Of a DNA stretch of 13,349 nt, positions 1 through 6,115 are shown one piece after another. The stretch spans positions 1-13,349 of the forward strand of contig UQKW01000040.1 in NCBI GenBank assembly GCA_900541885.1, read 5' to 3'. This DNA comes from an uncultured Collinsella sp. (GTDB lineage: Bacteria; Actinomycetota; Coriobacteriia; Coriobacteriales; Coriobacteriaceae). The position numbers were made by a program, and so were the translations under genes. The notes beneath the pieces were generated by a model. It did not search any database, had not been told where the DNA came from, and saw nothing but the letters and a program-made list of their open reading frames with translations. Position 1 is the first letter of the stretch. Each line of letters opens with the position of its first letter.

Positions 1-17
1 CCCGCTTTTTCATCGCG

Positions 18-3000
18 CTAGCGCTTCTTTGGGGTCGACCTAAGGCGAGCGAACCATAGGGCTGCGGCACCCGAGGTCAGGAGCGCGGTGATGCAAGCGG
101 CGATGGGAACTGATCCTGTTGCCGGTAGGTCCTGCAGTAGGGTACAGCGTTGAATGACACGGTCCTCGTCATGTGACTCAAGTTTATCGCCGCCGCCGTT
201 GCGGCAAAGATCGACGCGTGCGCTGTTGGTGAGTGCGGTTTGGGGCGTATAAGCCGACGTCGCCTGCATGTGCACGATTGCGCCCCGAGCGTCTGTGCCA
301 AGGATTGCTTTGGCATCGTCAAGGTCGTCGTGCTCATCTTTGAGATCATCGCGGGTCCAAGAATCCGCATCGCTTCGAGTCGTAAAGTCGGCGGCTACCG
401 CACCGTATTCAATTCGAATGCCCGTTACGACGGTATTGGGTGTAAGGTCGAGCTCTTCCGCCTCGAGTGTGGTGGATTCCGTGGTCGAGACATCCGCCTT
501 CCAGAGGCGCCAGCCGTCGTAATCGACGAGGCGACAGTCCTCACCAAGGCTCTCTTTTACTTCGTCGGACTCAAGCCAAGGATTTTCGTGTCCATCGTCA
601 AGTGTCGCGTTCGCCGGTTCATCGACGTCTGTCGAGTCCAACGGCGTCGTGCGATACCACACGTTGCACAGACCGTTGAGGTCGCCGATGGCGACGGGGG
701 TTTCGATTGAGATGAATCTCGCCGTGCCGTCTTTGGCGCACTCAAGATCATCGGTAATCGTAAACTCATCAACCCAAGTAGCGGAATCGTTTCGAGCATC
801 GATGGTATAGGAGAAAAGCCCATCACTATTGGTTTGCGTCGTGGCGCGGTTTTTACCATCGCCGTTAGCCAACAGGCCCTTTTCGATAGGTTGGACAAGT
901 TCCTGACGCTTGTCGACCTGCCCCTTGATTTCGATGGGCGCATCCTTCATCGCGACGGATTGGACTTCTCCCGTATCCTTTATTTCAAACGTTATCTCCT
1001 CGGCAAGGTCATAGGTCCGCGGAGACATCATTTCGCGCAACGAGTAGGTGCCGGGTGCAAGATGTTCGACGCGGTGTGGCTTGTCGGATGAGGTCCAGGA
1101 GTCTATTTCGGTTTTATCGGGACCATATAAGGTGAGCTGTGCGCCTTCCACTTCCTGCTCACCGCTTGCATCGACCTTGGAGATATCAACCTTGGTGTAA
1201 TCGTCGGATACGTTAAGCCGTGCTTCTACAACGGGTGTTTTCTGGTCGGCATAAGTAAGGTCGACAATATGGGTTGTCTGATCGAGCAAGAAGCCTGCCG
1301 GCGCTTGAGTCTCGACAACCTCGTAGCGTGCGGTGTCAGATCCCAGTGGGAGGTTGTCCGCGCGTGCTTCTCCAGTTTCATCCGTCGTGACGGTCGCGAC
1401 AGTCTCACCGTCGAGCGCGGCAATGCTACCGTCGGGGCGCACGATATCACCCGAGGCACGGATCTCAAAGACGGCGCCCGCGAGGCCGCTCCCGTCTATG
1501 GCATCGGTTTTAACGATCCTGATGTTTCCGGTCGCGGCGTGGTCATAATACGAGGCGATTGCAACGGGCGTTAGGTTCATGTCGGTGGGTATGTTTACCT
1601 CGATCTCTTCGCCGACAAGATAGGGCTCTTTGGCCGAGGTTTCGCGTACATAATAGGTGCCCGGCACGAGCGATTCGGGCAGTGTGACGGTCCCGGTCGC
1701 GTCAGTCGTAAAGGTGTCCATTACGTTATGTGCTGGATACCAGCAAGTTTGTGAGACAGGTTCGTGATTGCTGTCGAGGAGTTGGAAGGTGAATCCGGCT
1801 AGGGGAACAGAAGCGCCTGTTTGGGCATCGCGTTTTACAATCTGGAGATGCGTCGACAGAGCGTGGTTGTCTACGATATATTGAAGCTCGGCGCCGTCGG
1901 AAATCTGATTGGCCCCGACGGTCCATTCCCCTGCACGTTTAAAACCCTCGGGGACGGTTTCCGGAACCTCGCGAACCGTGTAGCCGGCACGGTCGTATGG
2001 GATGGCTCCGTGGGCGCCGTCGGGCCGCTTGCCCGCGCCGAACCATGCTCCGGGCTGGTCTTTGGTGGAGGCAAAACCATAGATATTTGTGGTTAACGTT
2101 CCAACAACCTGTTGTGAGCTATTGCTGATGACTTCAAAGACAACGCCTTCCGCGGGCTGCTCCAAGCCAGACTGATCGCTGTTGCCATGATCTTTGAATT
2201 TGGAAATCTCAAGGTCAAATGCAATCGGAATATCGGAAACGCGAGATTCGAGCTCGACGACGCCCGAGTCGCCCAGCTGGTCGGCTCCAACGGTGTAGGT
2301 CCAGCTGTCGCTGGGCAGCAGGTAGCCCTCGGGGGCCTTCGACTCATAGATGGTGAAGGTTCCCAGGGGAACGTTATCAAGGGCCGCTCGACCGTTTTCG
2401 TCGGTCGTGAGGGTTTGCGTCCATCCGGGGGTGGATTGAGAGACGCAGGTAAACTCGGCACCGGCAAGCGAGGTCCCCGCTTGGGCTCCGGCGCCCGTTG
2501 CGGCGTCGGTCTTTACGATGCGCAACGTGATGGTGCCTGGCTGCTCATCGATTGTGACATGACCACCATTGCCTTCCGTGGTAAAGGGGATGCGGTCGCG
2601 TCGAGGGATATAGCCTGCCGGTGCCTTTGTCTCTACCAGGTAATATGCTGTGTTGGGTAAAAGTGTTGCCTGTGCTCGGCCGTTGCCGTCCATTTTGAGC
2701 GTGCCCACGCGCGCGTCGCTCATGCTCTCGAAGATATCGAATGTTGCCCCGTCAAACTGATAGGTGTCGTTTCCGCTGGTAATGGCGGTGTTCGCGGACT
2801 TCTTTTGGAAAGAAACAGAGACCGCTGGCAGCACGTAGAGCATGTCTTGACGTTTGCTGCCGCCCGATATGGGTCCCAAATAGCGCCGTGCGCGGTGCGG
2901 AGCGGCTTTGATGCTTCCTGATTTTGCGCTGTCGTGGAGCCACCGCGCAGCCGCCACGACTTCATTGTCGGAGGTAAAGTGTCCGCTCTTGGTTTTACCC

Positions 3001-3449
3001 TGAGCGGTCGTGTAGGAGTAGGTGCCGTCGACATGGGTAGTGCCGTTGAGCATCCATACGGCAAGCTGGGTGGCGGCGCGGGCGCGATCGGGTGAAAGAT
3101 GGTAACCGCCAAACGACGTGGCGGTAGGATATCCGTGACAAACGATTGCCGCGAACTCGTCGTCGAGCCACACCCAGCCTTGATCAAAGTTGAGCCATGG
3201 GCCGCCCGGCTTGGTGGGGCCGGGGCGCTCCTGGTTCATGCAGTAGGCAATCGAGGCGTCTTGAGCTTCATACTTGCCGATAAAGAAGGGCCCACAATCA
3301 TCGCTAATAGTGCGGAAGCCGAGCTGGTCGTAGCCATCAACGGCAAATGCGGCTCCCGGTGCCAGGCAGCCGAAAAGCAGGAAGAGGAGCAGGAGCAGCG
3401 GACCTGTTGCGATTGCGCTGTGGACAGAGTGCGTGGGTGCGTTGGACAT
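18..3449 (-). CDS. LPxTG-anchored thioester/SpaA-like surface adhesin
   Basis: 1143-residue wall-anchored surface protein. Residues about 18-36 are a hydrophobic signal segment ending AFA. Residues about 40-205 look like a thioester domain: Cys70 (AYCMNQ) and Gln128 (TQLAVW, the TQxA signature) are the expected Cys-Gln cross-link pair, which in characterised Gram-positive adhesins can react with host amines. Six SpaA/Cna_B-like domains follow, each with a Lys, a catalytic-type Glu and a terminal Asp/Asn: K216 or K217/E273/D301, K313/E369/D406, K417/E494/D527, K539/E603/D636, K647/E713/N746, K758/E806/D836. Residues 840-1100 form an Asp-rich, cysteine-containing region I cannot name. LPATG (1108-1112), a hydrophobic span and KKR complete a sortase signal. 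An in-frame TAA three codons upstream and AAGGAG five bases before the ATG fix the start. The n-region before the hydrophobic core has no Lys or Arg, which is unusual. No sortase gene lies in the window. The ligand is unknown. Confidence 0.9.
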   Translation of the reverse strand: MSNAPTHSVHSAIATGPLLLLLFLLFGCLAPGAAFAVDGYDQLGFRTISDDCGPFFIGKYEAQDASIAYCMNQERPGPTKPGGPWLNFDQGWVWLDDEFAAIVCHGYPTATSFGGYHLSPDRARAATQLAVWMLNGTTHVDGTYSYTTAQGKTKSGHFTSDNEVVAAARWLHDSAKSGSIKAAPHRARRYLGPISGGSKRQDMLYVLPAVSVSFQKKSANTAITSGNDTYQFDGATFDIFESMSDARVGTLKMDGNGRAQATLLPNTAYYLVETKAPAGYIPRRDRIPFTTEGNGGHVTIDEQPGTITLRIVKTDAATGAGAQAGTSLAGAEFTCVSQSTPGWTQTLTTDENGRAALDNVPLGTFTIYESKAPEGYLLPSDSWTYTVGADQLGDSGVVELESRVSDIPIAFDLEISKFKDHGNSDQSGLEQPAEGVVFEVISNSSQQVVGTLTTNIYGFASTKDQPGAWFGAGKRPDGAHGAIPYDRAGYTVREVPETVPEGFKRAGEWTVGANQISDGAELQYIVDNHALSTHLQIVKRDAQTGASVPLAGFTFQLLDSNHEPVSQTCWYPAHNVMDTFTTDATGTVTLPESLVPGTYYVRETSAKEPYLVGEEIEVNIPTDMNLTPVAIASYYDHAATGNIRIVKTDAIDGSGLAGAVFEIRASGDIVRPDGSIAALDGETVATVTTDETGEARADNLPLGSDTARYEVVETQAPAGFLLDQTTHIVDLTYADQKTPVVEARLNVSDDYTKVDISKVDASGEQEVEGAQLTLYGPDKTEIDSWTSSDKPHRVEHLAPGTYSLREMMSPRTYDLAEEITFEIKDTGEVQSVAMKDAPIEIKGQVDKRQELVQPIEKGLLANGDGKNRATTQTNSDGLFSYTIDARNDSATWVDEFTITDDLECAKDGTARFISIETPVAIGDLNGLCNVWYRTTPLDSTDVDEPANATLDDGHENPWLESDEVKESLGEDCRLVDYDGWRLWKADVSTTESTTLEAEELDLTPNTVVTGIRIEYGAVAADFTTRSDADSWTRDDLKDEHDDLDDAKAILGTDARGAIVHMQATSAYTPQTALTNSARVDLCRNGGGDKLESHDEDRVIQRCTLLQDLPATGSVPIAACITALLTSGAAALWFARLRSTPKKR

Positions 3450-3454
3450 GGCTG

Positions 3455-3482
3455 CTCCTTATCCCTCGTGCGCCGCACGGGG
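3455..3482 (-). promoter_or_regulatory. Adhesin ribosome binding site with adjacent 5' UTR hairpin
   Basis: On the minus strand AAGGAG (3455-3460) lies five bases before the adhesin ATG. Immediately upstream, CGTGC-GGC-GCACG (3467-3479) forms a compact hairpin, extendable by CCC/GGG around one bulged A. A GC-rich hairpin this close to the ribosome binding site could affect translation or mRNA stability; that role is inferred. The rest of 3483-3700 contains no gene I can support and no convincing minus-strand promoter. Confidence 0.4.
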
Positions 3483-3703
3483 AGGCTGCGGCGCTTGGGA
3501 CGAGGCTACCCCCGAGGTTCATGCGGGTAAGTACCGGAAGCTGACCAAAAGCTTGCCCGATTTCCGACAAATTGGGTTCATATGGAACAATCAAATAAAA
3601 CCGCAGGTAAAAGATGGTGAAATAAGGACACCAGAGGTCCCTGTCTCCACAATTGGACTGTTTTTCAGACGATTCTCCACAGCTAAAACAAGCATCGACA
3701 CCC

Positions 3704-3733
3704 TTGTATCGAACAAGACAACCGCGTTATACT
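3704..3733 (+). promoter_or_regulatory. Promoter of tRNA-Gly
   Basis: TTGTAT (3704-3709) and TATACT (3728-3733) are separated by 18 bases, a good sigma-70 type match. The -10 ends 13 bases before the mature tRNA 5' end, so the primary transcript would carry a very short leader for RNase P to remove. Confidence 0.65.
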
Positions 3734-3746
3734 AGCCAACACACAA

Positions 3747-3821
3747 GCGGGCATCGCCAAGTGGTAAGGCATCAGCTTCCCAAGCTGACACTCGCGGGTT
3801 CGAGTCCCGTTGCCCGCTCCA
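3747..3821 (+). tRNA. tRNA-Gly (anticodon CCC), CCA encoded
   Basis: The acceptor strands GCGGGCA and TGCCCGC pair fully. The anticodon stem TCAGC/GCTGA holds the loop TTCCCAA, giving anticodon CCC, which reads GGG. The T-arm is GCGGG-TTCGAGT-CCCGT. The discriminator base is T3818 and CCA is encoded at 3819-3821. The last 18 bases (3804-3821) recur exactly at 3996-4013 and 4126-4143. Confidence 0.96.
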
Positions 3822-3833
3822 GTAAAAAGCACA

Positions 3834-3865
3834 AGCACGACACCGTTCCGGTGCCGTGCTTTTTT
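3834..3865 (+). terminator. Rho-independent terminator after tRNA-Gly
   Basis: A 12-bp stem (3834-3845 with 3849-3860, one A/C mismatch) closes a three-base loop and is followed by five further T residues. It begins 12 bases after the encoded CCA, so the repeat array downstream would be transcribed only by readthrough or from another promoter. Confidence 0.88.
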
Positions 3866-3876
3866 CAATATAGTGC

Positions 3877-3891
3877 CGGGACTCGAACCCG
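3877..3891 (-). repeat. Inverted copy of the tRNA-Gly T-arm
   Basis: CGGGACTCGAACCCG is the exact reverse complement of 3795-3809, the T-arm of the upstream tRNA-Gly. No other part of a tRNA accompanies it on the minus strand. Its CGGGAC can pair with GTCCCG at 3996-4001, the start of the duplicated tRNA tail, so it forms the left side of a stem that would enclose structured unit 1. Confidence 0.8.
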
Positions 3892-4013
3892 ACAGGGTGC
3901 GAGCGCTAAATAAACGCGAAGCGTTTATAGCGAGCAGGCAAGGTCGCCGATAGGCGACCGTAGCCGGTGCGGATTTGCGAAGCAAATACGCGGACGTCCC
4001 GTTGCCCGCTCCA
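3877..4013 (+). repeat. Structured tRNA-tail repeat, unit 1 (tRNA-Gly locus)
   Basis: Non-coding. In order it contains a small hairpin ACCC/GGGT (3887-3898); hairpin H1, CGCTA-AA-TAAACGC with loop GAA and GCGTTTA-TAGCG (3904-3932); hairpin H2, GGTCGCC-GATA-GGCGACC (3942-3959); hairpin H3, GCG then ATTTGC-GAA-GCAAAT then CGC (3969-3991, one G/A mismatch); and the exact 18-base tRNA-Gly 3' end (3996-4013). CGGGAC at the left and GTCCCG in the tail could close the whole unit as a multibranch fold. The same ordered set of hairpins occurs after tRNA-Lys. The function is unknown; candidates are a small integrated element with att-like ends or a structured RNA. Confidence 0.75.
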
Positions 4014-4143
4014 CCGAGCGCGGGAGAACTCGGGACGGCCAATTCAACAAAGTTTTCCCCATCGTCTCCGTGAATCCGAGGAGATCGCCGCAGCCGGTGC
4101 GCGTCCGCGACGCGGGCGCGCGGACGTCCCGTTGCCCGCTCCA
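4014..4143 (+). repeat. Structured tRNA-tail repeat, unit 2
   Basis: 130 bases with conserved ends and a different middle. The left end (4014-4035) matches the left end of unit 3 at most positions. The middle has a hairpin TCTCC/GGAGA around 4065-4083. The right end (4090-4130) aligns without gaps to units 1 and 3, but its hairpin is CGTCCGC-GAC-GCGGGCG inside GCG/CGC, so the stem sequence has changed while pairing is kept. It ends with a second exact 18-base copy of the tRNA-Gly 3' end (4126-4143). CGGGAC (4031-4036) can pair with GTCCCG (4126-4131). No terminator is present inside this unit. Confidence 0.7.
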
Positions 4144-4273
4144 TCGAGTACGGGGGACCTCGGGAACGTCGGGTCCAACCCGCTGTGCCCGTGCGTGTGC
4201 GCGGACCGGGTCTGCCGACCGCAGCCGGTGCGGATTTGCGAAGCAAATACGCGGATGTCCCCATGGCTGCTCT
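4144..4273 (+). repeat. Structured tRNA-tail repeat, unit 3 (decayed tail)
   Basis: The left end matches unit 2. The middle can fold through GTCGG/CCGAC and GGTCC/GGACC pairings. The block 4221-4261 matches 3960-4000 of unit 1 at 39 of 41 positions, including the ATTTGC-GAA-GCAAAT hairpin. After GTCCC the sequence no longer matches tRNA-Gly well (about 7 of 13 positions), so the tail is decayed, replaced or absent. The right boundary is approximate and is set by the 130-base period. Confidence 0.6.
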
Positions 4274-4326
4274 TGCGGCAAAATGTTAGGTTAATGCCTG
4301 CTGCCCATACTTGCACCTGCGCACGG

Positions 4327-4332
4327 TACAAT
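4327..4332 (+). promoter_or_regulatory. Possible -10 element for purB
   Basis: TACAAT lies 44 bases before the purB start. The only good -35 match, TTGCAC at 4311-4316, is just 10 bases away, which is too close, so this is a weak call. The same hexamer serves as -10 of the tRNA-Lys promoter. Confidence 0.3.
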
Positions 4333-4376
4333 GGATGGGTTACGACCAACGTGCCAATAACCAAAAAGGAGCCGCT

Positions 4377-5723
4377 ATGATCGATCGCTATACCCGCCCG
4401 GAGATGGGACACATCTTCTCCCTCGAGAACAAGTACGCCATTTGGCAGGAGATCGAGGTTCTGGCCTGCGAGGCCCAGGCGGAGCTCGGCAAGATCGGTA
4501 TTTCCAAAGAAGAGGCCCAGTGGATTCGCGACCACGCCAACTTTGAGAAGGAGAAGGTTGACGAGATCGAGGAGGTCACGCGCCACGATGTCATCGCCTT
4601 CCTGACCAACATGAAGGAGTACATCGACGCCGACGTCCCCGAGGGCGAGCCCAAGCCCAGCCGCTGGGTTCACTACGGTATGACCAGCTCTGACCTGGGT
4701 GATACGGCTCTGTGCTACCAGCTCACTCAGGCTTGCGACCTTATCATCGAGGACGTCAAGAAGCTCGGCGAGATCTGCAAGCGCCGTGCCTTCGAGGAGC
4801 GCAACACGCTCTGCGCCGGCCGTACTCACGGTATTCACGCCGAGCCGATGACCTTCGGCATGAAGTTTGGCTCTTGGGCTTGGGAGCTCAAGCGCGATTT
4901 GGACCGTCTTGAGGATGCCCGCAAGAACGTCGCCTTCGGTGCCATCTCGGGCGCTGTCGGCACGTACAGCTCCATCGAGCCGTTCGTGGAGGAGTATGTC
5001 TGCGAGCACCTTGGTCTGGTTCACGATCCGCTGTCTACGCAGGTCATCAGCCGTGACCACCACGCCTACCTTGCCGGCGTGCTCGCTACCACGGCAGCTA
5101 CCTGCGAGCGCATTGCGACCGAGGTTCGCAACCTGCAGAAGACCGATACGCTCGAGGCCGAGGAGCCGTTCCGCAAGGGTCAAAAGGGCAGCTCCGCCAT
5201 GCCGCACAAGCGCAACCCCATCACTATGGAGAAGGTCTGCGGCCTTTCGCGCATCGTCAAGTCCAACGCCCAGGTCGCCTTCGACAACGTTGCCCTGTGG
5301 CACGAGCGCGACATTTCGCACTCCTCTGCCGAGCGCGTCGCCCAGGCCGATAGCTTCATCGCCCTTGACCACATGTTCCAGTGCCTCATCCGCGTCATCG
5401 ACGGCCTGCAGCTGTACCCTGCCCGCATGATGGCCAATCTCAACAAGACCCGCGGCCTCATCTTCTCCTCCAAGGTGCTGCTGGCTCTCGTCGATACAGG
5501 CATCACCCGCGAGGATGCCTATGCCATCGTGCAGGAAAACGCCATGGCCACGTGGCACGAGGTGCAGGATTGCGTCTCCGGTCCTACCTTTAAGGAGCGC
5601 CTCGAGGCCGATCCGCGCTGCACCGTCAGCCAGGAGAAGCTCGACGAGATCTTTGACCCGTGGGACTTCCTCACCCGTATCGACACGGTCTTTGATCGTC
5701 TGGAGCAGCTGAGCTTCGAGTAG
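4377..5723 (+). CDS. purB: Adenylosuccinate lyase
   Basis: 448 residues, cytoplasmic, usual length for the bacterial enzyme. It cleaves SAICAR to AICAR plus fumarate in de novo purine synthesis and adenylosuccinate to AMP plus fumarate. Fumarase/aspartase superfamily motifs are present: HYGMTSSD (99-106), GRTHG with catalytic-type His151, and the signature loop GSSAMPHKRNP (271-281). I chose the ATG at 4377 because AAGGAG (4366-4371) lies five bases upstream; an in-frame ATG 66 bases earlier has no such site, falls in the non-coding spacer and would add 22 residues foreign to the family. The gene follows the tRNA-Gly repeat array with no other gene between. Confidence 0.97.
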   Translation: MIDRYTRPEMGHIFSLENKYAIWQEIEVLACEAQAELGKIGISKEEAQWIRDHANFEKEKVDEIEEVTRHDVIAFLTNMKEYIDADVPEGEPKPSRWVHYGMTSSDLGDTALCYQLTQACDLIIEDVKKLGEICKRRAFEERNTLCAGRTHGIHAEPMTFGMKFGSWAWELKRDLDRLEDARKNVAFGAISGAVGTYSSIEPFVEEYVCEHLGLVHDPLSTQVISRDHHAYLAGVLATTAATCERIATEVRNLQKTDTLEAEEPFRKGQKGSSAMPHKRNPITMEKVCGLSRIVKSNAQVAFDNVALWHERDISHSSAERVAQADSFIALDHMFQCLIRVIDGLQLYPARMMANLNKTRGLIFSSKVLLALVDTGITREDAYAIVQENAMATWHEVQDCVSGPTFKERLEADPRCTVSQEKLDEIFDPWDFLTRIDTVFDRLEQLSFE

Positions 5724-5749
5724 GTTCGGGCATAACGTTAGCTTTTTAG

Positions 5750-5787
5750 GGCGCTTTGCTGGTAATGTGTGTTGCCGGCAAAGCGCC
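5750..5787 (+). terminator. Long hairpin after purB, probable transcript end
   Basis: GGCGCTTTGCTGGTAA (5750-5765) pairs along 16 positions with 5772-5787 (including T-G wobbles) around the loop TGTGTG. Only CTCGTTGCATTT follows, without a clean T run, so it may be a weak terminator or a 3'-end stabilising structure for purB mRNA. It sits 27 bases after the purB stop. Confidence 0.55.
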
Positions 5788-5790
5788 TCG

Positions 5791-5817
5791 TTGCATTTAG
5801 GGAAAGACGGGGATAAT
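5791..5817 (+). promoter_or_regulatory. Possible promoter of the TSCPD-lipoprotein pair
   Basis: TTGCAT (5791-5796) and GATAAT (5812-5817) are separated by 15 bases, slightly short for sigma-70. It follows the purB hairpin directly and would give a leader of about 30 bases before the TSCPD gene. Confidence 0.4.
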
Positions 5818-5851
5818 AGTCGTCTCGAATAACATTCTGAGAGGGGATCGC

Positions 5852-6115
5852 ATGATTTCGTTTGATTACAAGCCTCAGGGCGTGTGTGCTCGCAATATTC
5901 ACCTTGACCTTTCCGATGACGGCAACAAGGTGGTGGGCGTTGAGTTTACCGGCGGCTGCGACGGCAATCTCAAGGCTATCTCCAAGCTGGTCGAGGGCGC
6001 TCCCGCCGATCGTGTAATCGAGGTTCTCGCCGGTAATACCTGCGGTATGAAAAAGACCTCCTGCGCCGACCAGCTTACGCGCGCTATCGAGGCCGCTCGC
6101 GCCGAGATCGCCTAA
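5852..6115 (+). CDS. TSCPD domain-containing protein
   Basis: An 87-residue soluble protein of the small stand-alone TSCPD family (TIGR03905-like), whose domain also occurs at the end of some vitamin B12-dependent ribonucleotide reductases. Four cysteines are placed as in the family: Cys12, Cys36 (GGCDGNL), Cys64 (NTCG) and Cys71 (TSCADQL, the name-giving motif). They could bind a metal or act in redox chemistry, but the biochemical role of the stand-alone form is not established as far as I know. GAGAGGGG lies just upstream of the ATG. The last base of its TAA stop is the first base of the next gene's ATG, so the two are probably translated together. Confidence 0.85.
   Translation: MISFDYKPQGVCARNIHLDLSDDGNKVVGVEFTGGCDGNLKAISKLVEGAPADRVIEVLAGNTCGMKKTSCADQLTRAIEAARAEIA

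Noticed and set aside
3363..3380. Lipoprotein signal (FGC) in the adhesin N-terminus
   Set aside because: Phe at the -2 position is a poor lipobox match, AFA further on is a good signal peptidase I site, and the C-terminal LPATG already anchors the protein.
3959..3992. REP element recognised by a RAYT through a GTAG tetranucleotide
   Set aside because: GTAG precedes H3 only in unit 1; units 2, 3 and the Lys unit have GCAG. The tRNA tail copies are not explained by REP transposition.
3996..4143. Tail copies as additional tRNA genes
   Set aside because: Only the T-loop to CCA portion is present. There is no D-arm or anticodon arm. GCAGGCA at 3935-3941 could pair with the Gly acceptor end with one mismatch, but the Lys locus has no matching change, so it looks accidental.
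3960..4143. Integron attC sites
   Set aside because: Constant ends around a folded middle are reminiscent, but there is no GTTRRRY core site, no cassette open frame and no integron integrase.
3877..4261. CRISPR array
   Set aside because: The period is 130 bases, repeats are structured and diverged, and spacers are not of uniform length. No cas gene is nearby.
3683..4281. Minus-strand open frames across the tRNA-Gly and repeat array, with an internal repeat NGTSAYLLRKSAP
   Set aside because: They are antisense readings of tRNA-Gly and its tail copies. The GNGTRTRE-like peptide is the familiar false protein from the reverse strand of tRNA 3' ends. The internal repeat simply mirrors the DNA repeat.
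4044..5558. 504-codon minus-strand frame opposite purB
   Set aside because: A shadow of the GC-rich purB codons. purB has every expected motif on the plus strand, and the antisense product resembles no family I know.
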